Origin: Actinernus sp. WN-2022
Lineage: Eukaryota; Cnidaria; Anthozoa; Actiniaria; Actinernidae
Reading direction: 5' to 3'
Length of the DNA: 64,000 nt
Assembly: GCA_030867875.1 (NCBI GenBank)
Contig: JAOWCC010000577.1
Coordinates: 82,503,740-82,567,739 of the forward strand
Shown here: in pieces, positions 1 through 11,984 of the stretch
Layout: every line of letters starts with the position of its first letter
Position numbering within the stretch: the stretch's first letter is position 1
Notes under the pieces: model-generated
Databases searched by the model: none
What the model saw: the letters and a program-made list of their open reading frames with translations, nothing else
What the model was told of the DNA's origin: nothing
Translations under genes and position numbers: made by a program

Positions 1-99
1 TCTATGTTGGTGGAAACACATGCAGCCCAATCGTCATTTGTGTATTTATATGCTTACAAATATTGCTTGAATAGTTCATATTATAAATCATTCCAAAAC

Positions 100-945
100 A
101 TTGTATGTTTAGACAAATAAATACACAACTTCACCCTAAAACGTTTCAGTTGTGGTTATTCATACCTCTCAGCTCTACTAGGGTCGTTTCCACTGTTTTT
201 TCCCCGAATACTCCTTCCCTCACTTCCTAATAAATAATAAAAGGAAAAGGCTGCATGGAGACAACCGATAAATATCTGATGCATAACCTGCAATATTAAC
301 TGCATAACTTAACAGGAGAGGGTGGGGGCATCTATTAAACAAACATCTATTAAATTGCAACAACAACTCTTAATACATCTTAACCTACCACAATTGCCAT
401 TTCATAGAATTATGCAGCATTTTCTTTTCCGGTGATTCACCAGCTGACTATGGTAACATTTTTGATAACCAAAGTAGAAGTCAGGAGTAGTGTTTTCGCC
501 CTCTCCGGATAAGTTGCTGTTTGTCTTTGCCAGACCAAGGCTCTTCGACGGTTGATCCTTCCTAGGAATCGAATTCCCATGTCCAACTTAATTGGTTGCC
601 AACTTCGAAGGCCTTGGAAATGGGCGACAAATTGTTCGATTTCTCCAGAATGTGGTATTGCTGGATCTTAAAATTTGGGTAGAGATGAGTTCATTTATCA
701 TTCTATGGCCCGCCATAGTTTCGAGTTTTTTGGAGTTGATGAAAGTGTGATTTTCGTGGCAAAGATTTCAGGTTATCCATCGGATATTTATTGGTTGTCT
801 CTGGCCTTTTCCTTTTATTAGTAAGTGAGGGAAGGAGGATTAAAAAAACAGTGGAAACGACCCTAGAAGAGCTCAGAGGTATGAATAACCACAACTGAAA
901 CATTGTAGGGTGAAGTTGTGTATTTATTTGTCTAACATACATACA
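100..945. mobile_element. Foldback element, about 190-bp arms
   Basis: The stretch 100-292 returns as its reverse complement at 766-944, including the words for caacttcaccct and gtggttattcatacctc. About 470 bp of unrelated AT-rich spacer lies between the arms. No transposase ORF is visible, so this is a non-autonomous foldback (MITE-like) element. The 95-codon ORF on the minus strand lies inside the right arm and is not a gene. Confidence 0.75.
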
Positions 946-971
946 CTGCTTTTGATAGATATATTTAACAA

Positions 972-1087
972 ATAAAGAAGCCTTAGCCATGTTTTATACT
1001 ATCATAAAACACGATAGGCATTTGAGTGTTCTCAAATGACCAGAGTGTTTTATGATAGTATAAAACATGGATTTAAGGCTTCTTTAT
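972..1087. repeat. Hairpin MITE, about 42-bp arms
   Basis: The arm aataaagaagcctta...cataaaacac (972-1012) is the reverse complement of 1044-1087, with about 30 bp of loop. It would extrude as a hairpin. Confidence 0.75.
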
Positions 1088-1095
1088 CTGTTTTA

Positions 1096-1231
1096 TAATA
1101 TAGATTTACGCGCACGATGAAAGGAAACCGCCAGTTGAAAACTATATAACACGGCTAACCATGTTATATACTCTGATAAAACATGGCTTCTTAGCCAATC
1201 AGAGCGCGCGTACTATCGTATCTATATTATA
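1096..1231. repeat. Small inverted-repeat element, TATA-rich ends
   Basis: The ends ataatatagatttacgcgc and its imperfect complement near 1206-1231 enclose about 90 bp. It adjoins the hairpin at 972-1087 and may be a decayed part of the same unit. Confidence 0.45.
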
Positions 1232-2790
1232 AATACATATACCTTTTGTTCTCCATTGGTAACAAAGTAAAACTTCATTTTTGGGGACAATTGTTTCTGT
1301 ATTCTGACGCGGTTGTGACGTCATAAGGAATGCCTCCTTTTTTGGTGAAAATTAACTTTTAAAATACGTTTCAAACATATCATGCGTCATCAGAATGGTT
1401 TTATGAAATATATTCATTTGGCGAAAATTTGAACTTTCTACAATAAATATATTCAAAGTTATGGACGATTCACTTTTTTTATGATGTCATTAAATAGAAT
1501 ACTATGACTTGTGAGTGTGATTTCATCGATAAAATTCCCAAACAAATTAACTGCTATTTTCTGAGGGTACACAAATATATTTATTCTAAAAAGAAAAAAG
1601 TTATTACAAAAGAGCTCTATTATTGTGCAAAATATGATGCACCAGTATTTCGAACTGTAAAAGTTAAAACAAGCAACATTTTCATAAATAGTTTTATACT
1701 ATTTATTTCCCGCCAATTTTTGGCAAGAAAATTACCAAAATTCAAAATTTAATAACTTTCGTTTACTTCAACCAATAGAGAACGGATTTTCGATTATTTC
1801 ATTCTCATGAACGAGAGACTTGATAAATCGTTTTTAGATGTAATAAAAATGTATAAGAAACCTATTAGAAAAGGATATATGACGGCTATATAATTTAGCT
1901 TAACTTATCAGACTATGTTTTGTTTACACTCCTTAACCCACCTACCAAAATTTAGTATTCTATGTCTAAAACTTTAAAAAATATATAAAACCGGCCGTTT
2001 TTACGATCATTGCCTGGCGTGGTCAGACACCGGTCAGAAAAGCAGTTAGGGCCATTATAAAACGCGTGCCTCTAGTGTCTTTGATTTGGGGTATTTATCT
2101 TAAGTGGTCAGAACCATCCCTTACAGGTCTGAGGAGAGCCAGTTCATCTATCAAGATTATCATCAATCTCGTCCCAGACCAGTCCCCAATGTGTGCGCCA
2201 TGAGCCGACAGTCTTATTACCCAGGAGGCACCACGAGAAAGAAAACGTTGCCTTTCAGTCACCTTCCCAAGCGGAAATGTGCCAATTTCTATAATAATAT
2301 TATTGGAAATTAACAAGGCACTGAAACCTCTGGAGAACTATCACGTGGTCTGAAATGGGGCAACAAACAAGCAAGCTGAAATATTTTACAACACTTAACT
2401 GCTAATTTTTTACATAACAGCTAACACTTAAATTCTGGGCTTTATAACACTTAACACACAAAAAATCGAGGTAATGACAGTTAACTGTAAAACCCATCTA
2501 CACCTCTGCATAGCTACATCAGATTGTTGCTAATATACTTTTAAAGTGGCTTTAATTAAAATGTAAGGTAGTATTAATTAAAATATATTTCAGTTACAGA
2601 TAAGAGCCCTGTATCGTGGAAGATTGGGCATTCATTCACTCACACATACATGTACTTTGCGGCTGTAGTTGAAACTTCCCTTCCGGGGTTGATAATACAT
2701 GTAGTTAAGAAAATATATTTTTCTGACATACAGCTACTGTCTAGGTTAGCAGGAGTTTTTAATTTGAATAAGAAATCATTTGTGATTGCC
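1232..2790. other. Gene-free AT-rich stretch
   Basis: No coding signal is visible. The part 1262-1370, with the core tgacgtcataaggaa, recurs as its reverse complement at about 14553-14645, so it belongs to a dispersed repeat family. Overlapping short ORFs on both strands at 2095-2316 have no recognisable domain. Confidence 0.5.
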
Positions 2791-2794
2791 TTAA

Positions 2795-3375
2795 AGTGGC
2801 AATGAAAAAAATGGATCCCGTTTTTTTAAATATTAAATTCTACATTTCTCTTACTAAGTCATTTTATGCAAATAAAAATCAGTATGGAGAGAGCGAACAA
2901 TTTTTTTTTCGTATTGAAGTCAGGCAGAATTTCCAAAATCTGGCGACAATTTTTATGCCGTTAAAGATAGGGTAATCACATGTGTGACATCACATGGTGT
3001 ACTCATTTATATTCGTCCCCATAAATACAGTCTACAAAATATGTGCATTTTTGGCCAGTTATCAATATTTTAAATATGTAATACTTTGAGAAACCTTGAA
3101 GATGGCCATATCTTTTTTATAGAATCCTTGCAGTTCAGCTTTGTGAATATAACTGCTTAAACCTAGTGCCGTCACGCATGTGATTAGCATATCTTTAACA
3201 GCGTACTACAAATTGTTGCCAGATTTTGGCAATTCCGCCTGACTTCGATACGAAAAAAAAAATATGTTTGTGCTCTCCAAATTGATTTTATTTGCACAAA
3301 ATGGCTTAGGGAAGTCTATAATTTAATAAAATAAAAACAAAAACAGGATCATTTTTTTTTCATTTCAAAGGCACT
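2795..3375. mobile_element. TTAA-flanked foldback MITE
   Basis: TTAA occurs directly outside both ends (2791-2794 and 3376-3379). The roughly 190-bp arms are inverted copies, with ends resembling agtggcaatgaaa and agtgcctttgaaatgaaa. Inside, a tract of gtattgaagtcaggc on the left pairs with gcctgacttcgatac on the right. A TTAA target is typical of the piggyBac and Kolobok superfamilies. A second, left-truncated copy is at about 40716-41214. Confidence 0.7.
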
Positions 3376-3406
3376 TTAAAAGTTTTACATCTTATTAGGG
3401 GCTGGT

Positions 3407-3570
3407 CATTAATTATAGTGGGGGAGAGCTGGTGCAAAAATGGGTGGGTCCCCAATTTTCATGCAGCAAATTAGAGGGGGGCATAGCTATATAGTAGAGG
3501 GAGCATGGCATTTTCAATTGCATCTGAGCCCCCCCCCCCCCCCCCCTCTAATTAATTACCAGTCCCTTAG
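3407..3570. repeat. Foldback repeat with poly-C core
   Basis: The left part, with ggggctggtcattaatta, pairs with taattaattaccagtcccc on the right. It encloses G-rich blocks and an uninterrupted run of about 20 C near 3528-3547. A related G/C-rich block is at 8160-8410. Confidence 0.55.
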
Positions 3571-3633
3571 GAAGTGTATTTTGTCTTCCACTTCTTTGTC
3601 ACATGTTGGACATATTCAACCTTCTGGTTATAA

Positions 3634-4640
3634 CCCTTTCAGGCCTGAGTCTTTGAAGTGATTTTTAGCTATTTCTAGACCAAACAGAACCCTCCCCCCA
3701 TAAGTAAACTGTAGACATTGTTACCATGGAATTTTCATCTGACCAATAATACTGGGGGCTCAAAGGTTTTTGTCGGCCATTTTGGATATGTTGATGTCGC
3801 ATTGCTACGGAGCTGGAGGGAAGTTTGTTTGGGGGAATACAGAATTTCAGGCTTTTTAAAGCCTTTTTCACCATTTATAGAGTGCTGGAGGACATCATTA
3901 AGTCTGATGAGAGCTTCAATCAGCACTTTCTCAAAGAACCGAGTTTGTGCCAGTTTATTGTGACAGAGAAAGAGCCTCATTTCCCACTCGTGAATGGGCC
4001 AGGACATCTTCTGTCACTTTAGCGTGGGCTTTATAAATGGGAGTCTGGAGCCACCTATCATAGCTTTTTTGGAATATTGGACAATATTTACTTGCCATTG
4101 ATTCCAATATGAAGGTATTAGGTCGAAATGGCGTTAGACTTCTTCTTTATTTTGAAGAATGAAGATGGGGAAGGGCCATGTCGCTGTTTGGTAGGATTTC
4201 CCGGCATGCTTTGCGGTCGTTATGGATGAATTCAGCTTGTTGTGAATGGCTTGGTTCTGGGCCAGTTTAGGTGTTGGGAGACAGAAAGTGAGGTTAGTGC
4301 AAACATGAAACTCTAAATTTTATGTGAAATATGCATTTTTGTGAGAAATTTTAGAATCTGAGGAGCAATATTTTTTTTTCTAAGTGCCAATTTAGCTACT
4401 TTTTCTGAAATGAAATAATGTAAACTGTAGTTAACTTCTGCAAAGAAAGGAGGATTTAGATGAAATGATTCAATTTTAATATGCCTAAATGCAGTTCAGT
4501 AGGATCATTTGTCTATACATTATGTTGTGTGTCAATCTCAGGGCCTTGCTCCTTCAACTTAGCCAGACTGAAATCCTCAAAGCAAGTATTATAACCAGTA
4601 AAACACAACAAATGTCGTGTTTGGGGCTGAGAGGGTTAAG
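3634..4640. other. Unrecognised 1-kb stretch, possible terminal inverted repeats
   Basis: The ends taaccctttcaggcctgag and gctgagagggttaa are weakly complementary, suggesting an old DNA element. Overlapping ORFs of 65-90 codons on both strands at 3720-4020 have no recognisable domain and are not called as genes. Confidence 0.3.
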
Positions 4641-6408
4641 TAGGGTTTGACATGTCTTCCTTTCTCAATGTGTAGGCAATTATTGCTTATTCTTTATTTT
4701 GTTAATGTAATTCTGTTTTTAATGTTTTTGACAGTATTCAGATACATGTAATCTTCAAATTCATACTTTGTTTTGAATGTGTGGTACATGTATACCTATC
4801 ATTTGTTGAACACTGGTATAATCAACTAAAGTCGATTAAGGTATGATAACCGCTGTGGGAAGCGAGTAGTGGCTGAAACACCATAGTTTGTTGCTCTGGA
4901 CTCTGGTTTGGGTTTTGCCTTTGATCATTAAATATATTGCTGAGCAAATGCTGTAGTTCTGTCTTTTAATCGCTGTTTAATGCTCTTTAGCATTCCGGCC
5001 AGACATGGGGTATTTGACAACTTAGTCTGTCCTGAGGGTGGAGCATTTGCCAGCAAAAAAGTTAGGGGGAGGAGAATTTTGTCAAAATAGTCACTTGTTC
5101 CAAAGCCCAAAGCCCTATGGTTGGGCATTTGCGTAGCTTAATACACTGTAGCTGACCCCATGGTGGGGCATTTGCAACATTCTTATTTAAAAATGTCAAA
5201 TGTCCCACAAATGCGTTGGGTGTTTGGGATGGGGGAGGGGGGGGGGGGGGAGAGTTCCCCCAAAGCACTACTGTAGAAGCCTGGATTTGAAATAAATGCC
5301 CCCTACTCAATTTTTTTCTCATCCTACTATGCCTGTGTTGGGAGCAAAATGGTACAGCTTCTGTACATGTACATAGTGGTTACCAAGCATAATGCACATC
5401 ACTGAGGGCTGTGCATAAACAAAATGGTGGACAGGTATATAGGTATAACTTTTCTGTGGTACCCGTTATTGCTGCTGTCTATAGTTTTCTTTTTTAGTAT
5501 ATTTGCATTTCATGGTATTCTGTGTACAACATATATTGTGCAAAATAATGATTTAATACCATAATTCATTTTAAGAGAAATAAATCAAAATTACTTCTGG
5601 GCTGGCAACTAAGCAGGGCTAGCCTGCTGAATGGGATTACATGTACATGGGAAAACTCAGCCCATTTAACCAGGAACCCAGTCTATTGAAGCAGTCCAAC
5701 TCAACCCTAAACCCTAGATCTAAACACACTCAAAAGCTGCACGCTGTTGTGTCGAATCTCTACTATATGGCCAGCCCTGCACCTAAACCAGGCTTTATAG
5801 CACAGCTCCTGTACATGTATGTAATTAAAGACTGAGTTAATTTTTGGTGCATTTCTTAGCCAAGTCAGGATCTTGGCAAACCAGGCAACCTGAACTCATA
5901 ATCAGGGCCTTAAAGTTGACTTGGGTATTTTTGGTGTCACAAGCTGGGTGCAATCTCATCATGCAGACTATTCATGTTGTATGAGGGCAAGTTGAATTCA
6001 ATTACATTGTACTTACCATATAGCAAGCATTAGATTTCTCCCAACACAGGCAATTTTTTAGTAGGGGGAGAAAAAAATTTGAGTAGGGGGCATTTATTTC
6101 AAATCCAGGCTAATACAGTAAGTAAAAAGAGTATTCATTTGTAGAAAACTTGTAGCAGGCATGGTCTGGTAGAGTACACAGGGAACATTGCCAGTGCATT
6201 GGGAGAACTCTGAGATTTATTGAGGAAGTTCCATGATAAGCTATTAATTCTGTATGTACATGCCCCAAGGGAATGTACATGTATATAATTAAAGGGGTGA
6301 GCATGAAAACGTCCTATGTGCAATTTGCATTTTTACTTTTACGGTCACTTTTGCAATATGGTAAATATTGAATTTTTCTTTCAATTAACTTAATTGCATT
6401 TTTTTAAG
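4641..6408. other. Gene-free stretch with TACATGTA words and a poly-G run
   Basis: No exon can be supported. A run of about 18 G is at 5232-5252. The part 4805-4900, with gtgggaagcgagtagtggctg, is one of three copies of a repeat also seen near 58395 and 62480. The word TACATGTA or its halves recurs many times. Confidence 0.5.
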
Positions 6409-6422
6409 GGCAGATACCTGAC

Positions 6423-6527
6423 ATGGCGTCTAACAGTTGGTATGCTTACAAAGACAAATCAGGTGAAACACTGTACTACCACAACACCTTAACTGATGAA
6501 TACCGATGGCCCAGCAAATACTGTTTG
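6423..6527 (+). CDS. WW-domain exon (possible first coding exon)
   Basis: A 35-codon open segment runs from ATG at 6423 to a splice donor (TTG|GTAAGC). It matches a WW domain: N-terminal Trp in SWYAYKD, then G-E-T-x-Y-Y-H-N, then the second Trp in RWP. WW domains bind proline-rich ligands in many signalling and scaffold proteins, so the fold does not fix a function. An acceptor-like tttttttaag ends at 6408, and the 14 bases before the ATG are open in frame, so the ATG may be internal to a longer protein. The next two open segments (7363-7428 and 7585-7743) keep phase 0. No family is assigned. Confidence 0.55.
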
Positions 6528-7144
6528 GTAAGCATCAGTAATAATAGACCTCTAGCTTTGCTGATAATGGTGTTGTGCTGAAAAATATATATATATATAT
6601 AGGATACCCAGGAGGGAAAACAGCTACATGTAGTACAGTTCACTAGGTTCAACAAAGCATCCCATTTGCAATGCTTCATATTAAGCTTTAATTAGTTCAG
6701 GGATGTACATGTAGATAAAAGCAGGTAGCTGAGGAAAATACCCAGCTGTTACAACTACTTTTCCGGCTCGGAAATCAGAAAAGTGACGTACATTGTATTT
6801 TGTTGAATACATGTACCCGCTAATGTGCTTCCAAGATTATTTAAATATATAAATGTATTAAATTAAATTAAATAATTTAAATAACTAGCTACATCCCTGT
6901 AATTATTTTTGGCTCCTGGGAATCCCATAATTTGTTTTTCAACATGACTGCATTATTATTAGCCTGCGAATACAGCCATCTTGCATCGGGAACCACAATC
7001 AAAACGTGGCTCCTGAGAGAGACGTCTGCATCTTGAGACAGAAAATTCCATACTGATGATGTTTCGTGGCCAGGATCTGGTCGCATTATTTGATTGGTCA
7101 GTATATTAATTATAGATATACAGTACTGATCGAAACTAACCTCA

Positions 7145-7290
7145 CCCTTATGTTTACTTTGCATGCACTCAAAGTACATGCAAAGCAAACCCTGCATGTA
7201 CTTTGCATGCACTCAGAATAGACCCTGTGGTTACTTTGCATGTACTATAGTAAACGCAAAGTACATGCAAAGTAAACACATAGTACACAC
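7145..7290. repeat. Cluster of self-complementary GTACTTTGCATG words
   Basis: The words gtactttgcatg and catgcaaagtac alternate at irregular spacing, so the segment can fold on itself in many ways. Comparable clusters built on GTTCGC/GCGAAC lie at 12840-13060 and 47995-48200. Confidence 0.6.
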
Positions 7291-7362
7291 GTGGCCCACA
7301 AATACAAATGACTACGATAATGACCAACTTCTGTTTTGTATATTTTTCGGAACCCAAATTAG

Positions 7363-7428
7363 GTAGATATTAGAATTCCAAAACCTGATTCTTTAAGTGT
7401 TCATCCAAAGGCAGAATTCCAAAACCAG
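7363..7428 (+). CDS. Possible second exon of the WW gene
   Basis: This 66-nt segment is open in phase 0. It is preceded by cccaaattag and followed by ccag|gtaaat. It would encode a 22-residue linker beginning VDIRIPKPD with no recognisable domain. The call rests only on splice-site fit with the WW exon upstream. The words agaattccaaaacc recur twice within it. Confidence 0.35.
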
Positions 7429-7584
7429 GTAAATACGACAAACTCTCATATGTAAATCAGATAGGGTGATCGAATCATGTATAAATTAAGTTATTATGTC
7501 TGAGAATGAGTTTGTAAACACATCGAACATCTCAACATTTTCCTCCGAATAAACATTTTGGCAATAATTATCATTTCTGATGAG

Positions 7585-7743
7585 AGCACAATCGAAGGTG
7601 ACTGCTACAAGATGAATAAATTTAGAAACGTTGTGGGAGCGAAAGAGATATTAAAAGGAGATCAAAAGCGAAACATCCTTATTGAAGAAAGCCGACCTGG
7701 GAATGGAAGTCACAAAGACGGCATGAAAATGATTCTTTCATAG
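7585..7743 (+). CDS. Possible last exon of the WW gene
   Basis: After an AG at 7583-7584 the frame stays open for 52 codons to a TAG at 7741-7743. The product is basic and hydrophilic (RNILIEESRPGNG region) and resembles nothing known to me. Joined to the two preceding segments it would complete a protein of about 109 aa. The acceptor is weak (atcatttctgatgag), so the join is a hypothesis that RNA data would settle. Confidence 0.3.
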   Translation, partial: STIEGDCYKMNKFRNVVGAKEILKGDQKRNILIEESRPGNGSHKDGMKMILS

Positions 7744-7941
7744 TTTGCTTCATTTCTCCAGAAATTACAGTAATCAGCAACATTTTCATTAAAAATAAGA
7801 GGCCCTGATTGGTCTCAACTTGGGCCACCTATAAATAGGTTAATACATGGAGTTCTAGCATATTTTTGTGTCATACATGGTTTGTGCTAGGGGACCGGAT
7901 AATTGATTCACTACTGATGCTTGTGATAATTTATATGTAAT

Positions 7942-8065
7942 GGAATGGATCTTTTGCAGGAATGCAATCACGTGGTTGTACTAGATGGTAAACAAACATT
8001 TAAAGGCACTTGTATGGGATCGGTAGTGTTATTAGCAAAACCTGTTATTTTCCACCTTATTCCAA
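7942..8065 (-). repeat. Truncated copy of the AATAGGCC MITE
   Basis: This is one end of the roughly 250-bp MITE seen whole at 18719-18967 and 30649-30912, in reverse orientation. It carries gcaatcacgtggttgtact and then ggtagtgttattagcaaaac. The other end is missing. Confidence 0.6.
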
Positions 8066-8159
8066 TTCCCAACCCCCAAAGGTGGTCACGGCTGCTTACA
8101 GGAGCTTCTAATTACAAAGTTTTACTGATAATTAAAACGGGGTTGCATGATGGTGGTCG

Positions 8160-8410
8160 CTGAAGGGACTGGTCAGAAATTAGCAGGGGGAGGGGTTGTG
8201 AAAGGGGGAGGATTAATTTTTTTTACATCCCCCAAAATGGAGGGTCATAAATAATAAGCAACTGAAAAAGGATTGGTTATAGGGGGAAAGGGTCAAAATA
8301 TTTCATACTCATTGTCCAGGGAAGGTTATACATTTTTAGACTGTTTGATATCCACCCCCCCCCCCCCCCCCCCCCCCCCCCACCCCCCCCCCCCCCCCCC
8401 CCTACACCCT
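8160..8410. repeat. G/C-rich repeat with a very long poly-C run
   Basis: It starts with an agggactggtcag motif like the element at 3407. It carries two C runs separated by one A, about 56 bases in total at 8347-8402. Such tracts can form i-motif or G-quadruplex structures and their length in an assembly is unreliable. The glycine-rich minus-strand ORF over it is an artefact. Confidence 0.6.
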
Positions 8411-9294
8411 CCCGCTTTGCATCTCTCCTGCTAATGTTTAATAAAATATTGTTTGCATTGATTTCATGCATGTAGACCACTTGGAAAATAAAATTCACTT
8501 TATTTAAAGAGGGTAACACCAACTAGTACCTTAAGTACACACATAGAAATGCATGGCCCTCCTTGTAATTAAAATTCAAAACAAATGTAAAATGTGATTT
8601 AGATTAATATCAATTAAAATGTCACTAATTAAGCTAAATATTGTCTGTTCATATCAGTATACAAGTGAATGCATATCAATTATATATTACTTCAATTTGC
8701 TGAATTTCTTTGTGCTTGAGAATTAATCTATTTTCTAATTTAGATTTTTTTATTTGTAATATCACTTTGATAAGCTTCCAATATAACTTAGAATTTAAAA
8801 ATAGGTAATTTGTCTCTACCAGCATGCTTTTGTATAATAAGTGATGTCGGTGATGACATCACATCATTAGCATATTCGAAATATAAACCTTTATATCTCG
8901 TAGACGCAACACCCAAATCAAGAAATATTCTACTGTTGGACTATCCACTTCATGTACAATCGATATCAAAGATAACTGGCTAGGGTTTATATGCACTTTA
9001 AAGCTAATCTAGGCAGGCCAAGTCTTATATAAGTAAATAATTATGCTAATTATAGTTTAAAAGAATAAGTTAAGTTTTACATGTAATGGAGGGAGAGAAA
9101 AAAAGAGAGAAGAAAAAGGAATTATAAAGAGACAAAAGACAAGGTGGTGACTATGTTGATAGAACTATAAACGTTAATTTATGGAAATAATAACTGTAAA
9201 ATCAGCAAATTTTTATTTGAATGATTTTACTTAAATTGAAATAATTATGGATGTATCAATATATGTATCTTCTAATTTGATGATATTACATGTA
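8411..9294. other. Gene-free AT-rich stretch
   Basis: No gene is visible. The part 8820-9005 ends in tatatgcactttaaagc and shares tagacgcaacac...atatgcactttaaa with 60250-60352, so it is part of a dispersed TTAA-ended repeat. The last 200 bp may be the 3' UTR of the LINE that follows. Confidence 0.45.
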
Positions 9295-10581
9295 ACTAGT
9301 ATTTTGTTAAGTTCTATTTTAAATGCTTTTTTTTGAAGATATCTGAGATAACATGGTATCTCATTCCATAGTTTTGCTCCAATTCTAGAGAAGGCGTTTT
9401 TTTGTATTTTTTTATGTAAGTCTAGTGCTTTTAATATAGAAATTGTTGGATGTAGAGGAACATGTATTATAAGAATGGATACCGGAGGTGTTTACAAATA
9501 AATTTAAAATACTTATTGGTGCTGAGTTATTTCTGACATCATACATCAAGTTAGTGACTCATAGTATAAAAAGTTTACAGGCATAATATTAGCATTAATG
9601 AAAAGGAGAATTGCATGCTCATTTCTGTCGGCAAAATATACATAAAGCGAAGTGCCTGCATTTGAAGAATTAGAAGTTTTTTTCAGATAGGACTTACATA
9701 CCTGACCCCAAACTGTCAACCCATAAGTTAAGTAAGGAGCAATTAATGATTGATAAATACTCAGGAGGGTATGTACGGGCACAAAATGTCTTAGTTTTGC
9801 AATTACCCCTACTGTTTTGCTATTTTTTTACAGCAATATGATCAATATGATGCTTTCAGGATAAATTATTGTCAATTAAAACTCCGAGATATTTCACATA
9901 TTAGTCTTTACATTCCAAGGGAACGTTCTTATTCTGTTCATTATCGAATATACTTATTTTAGGTTGATAGTTAAGTTTCTTTTGATAGGGACGAAATATA
10001 ACAAAATTAGATTATTTTATGTTAAGGGTTAATTTATTTGCTGTTATAATAGCCAATCATATAAATTCTTTAGTTCTCTGTTTACGATTAGTTCCAGCGA
10101 TTTAAGATTTTTGTCTGCGTAAAGTATATTAGTATCATCAGCGAAAAGCTGAATTTATCAGAACAGTTTTTGATATCGTTGATATAGAGTAAAAAGAGCA
10201 ATGGACCTAAAACAGAACATTGTTGTACGCCACAAGTAGTTTCCATTTTGGTAGATATGTGTGAACCAATTTGAGTTGTTTGTGTCCGACCTTGTAGGTA
10301 AAATAAAAAACATTTATTTATTATGCCACGAAAACCGTAATGGTTGAATTTGAATTATTGAGCAGTATGCTATGGTCAACAATATCAAAAGCTTTTTTCA
10401 GATCTATAAAGACTCCACACAAAAATAGGCACTTATCCATATTAGTCTGTATAGCATTAACAATATCAAGAATTGCGTGTTGAGTTGAGTGTGCTTTACG
10501 AAAGCCATATTGAGAAGAGAACAGTATATTCTTTTCCTCAATAAAAGATTCCATTCTTTTGTACATTAATTTTTCGAAAAT

Positions 10582-11486
10582 TGTGTTAAGTACTGTTTAA
10601 AACACTCACAGCAGTGTTTTATCAAGTTTAAAAATTCGAGGGCAAAGCCCGAGAATTTTTAGACTTGATAAAACACGTGCTGTGAGTGTTTTAAACGGCT
10701 TCAAAAACGCTTCAAGAATGCAATGAAAGAAAGTCGCACATCTCAAGGGAATGGTTACTTAATGAACCATTGAACCTTTGTATTCACAACGCCATGCAAA
10801 ATATTCGAGTAATCACCGCCGGCAATTACGAATATCTCAAGGGAAGGACATGAAGAAATTACCATACTATGTTGTTTGAAGCGGCGTTTCGCAGTGAAGG
10901 ATTTGGTGTCGTAGGATTTGGTGTCGTAGTTTACCTCGATAAAGTTCAAGACTTGGAAAGCGATGTGACTGACATGACGGCAGACTCTAAATTTTTGGCT
11001 CCGGCACAAAATATGTAAGTTTAATGCATGTTTTTATTATTTTACGGCTTTGAGTTTGGTTTTAATAATTAAACTAAACAGTGGCTCGGTAAACAAGTAA
11101 TGGTAGTTGGATAACTTCATTTTAAAAATATTATCTGTGTATCTAGGTAGTCTGCTGATATTAGTAAATTTAGTACAAAATTTATTATCTAGGTACCTTA
11201 TATTCTTTTTGCTATCTTTGGGTCTTTATCAGTGAATTCTTAATTAGGATGAAACTTTAAATAAAATTTCATGTTCATTAGTATTCTTGATATAAAGTCT
11301 TCATCCTAATTTGCATTCTTTTGTAATACCTTTGTACCCCATATTCCCCTGGTACCGAAATCAAAGCCCTCCCCGGGCTTTTTAGAATGATGAGATTTTA
11401 TCAGGTATAAAGGAGCATGCACGTGACCGATTTGCTTCATCTGATTCGACAACATGCTCATTAATTATTCATGAGTTTTTGAAAAT
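10582..11486. mobile_element. Insertion within the LINE RT domain
   Basis: LINE reading resumes on both sides of this segment. The flanks tttttcgaaaatt and tttttgaaaatt look like an imperfect target duplication. It opens with a near-perfect palindrome at 10597-10696: gtttaaaacactcacagc on the left, its complement on the right, and cgagggcaaagcccgag in the loop. No coding domain was recognised; the short ORF at 10755-11009 is not credible. The superfamily is unknown. Confidence 0.55.
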
Positions 11487-11984
11487 TAGATAAATATATA
11501 TAGGTCTGTAATTATTTGCATTGGTCTCATCTTCAGCTTTAAATATTGGTATGATTGTTGACATTTTTAGTTTTGAGGGATATGCTCCTAATATAGTAGA
11601 TGTATTAAGTATGTTAGATAGCACATCACTTATAGTGTTACTTGCAAATTTCAATATTTGTGTAGGGCAAGAATATAGACCATGAGATTTGTTGTTTGGT
11701 ATACATAAGATTTCCAATTTAACTTCTTCTGGTGTAACAGCTGGCTTGAAAAGAAATGATGTATCGGGTGATTTGGATTTACAGAGACAATCAAGATAAT
11801 GATGGTGTGCTCGTGACAGTTTGTGTGCTAATTTATGCCCTACTGATGCAAAATGTTCGTTGAGTACATTAGCTATCCGTGAGGGATCTCTAGTTACTTT
11901 ATTATTGTTAAAATCCTTAATTGAATTGATTGGCTTAAAATTCTTTGCTTTACGATTTAGTAAATTATGTATTCCTTCCCATGT

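Noticed and set aside
7145..7290. CRISPR-like array
   Set aside because: Word spacing is irregular, the words are in both orientations, there are no spacers of constant length, and the DNA is eukaryotic.
8277..8522. Glycine-rich protein on the minus strand
   Set aside because: The glycines come from translating the poly-C run; nothing else is protein-like.
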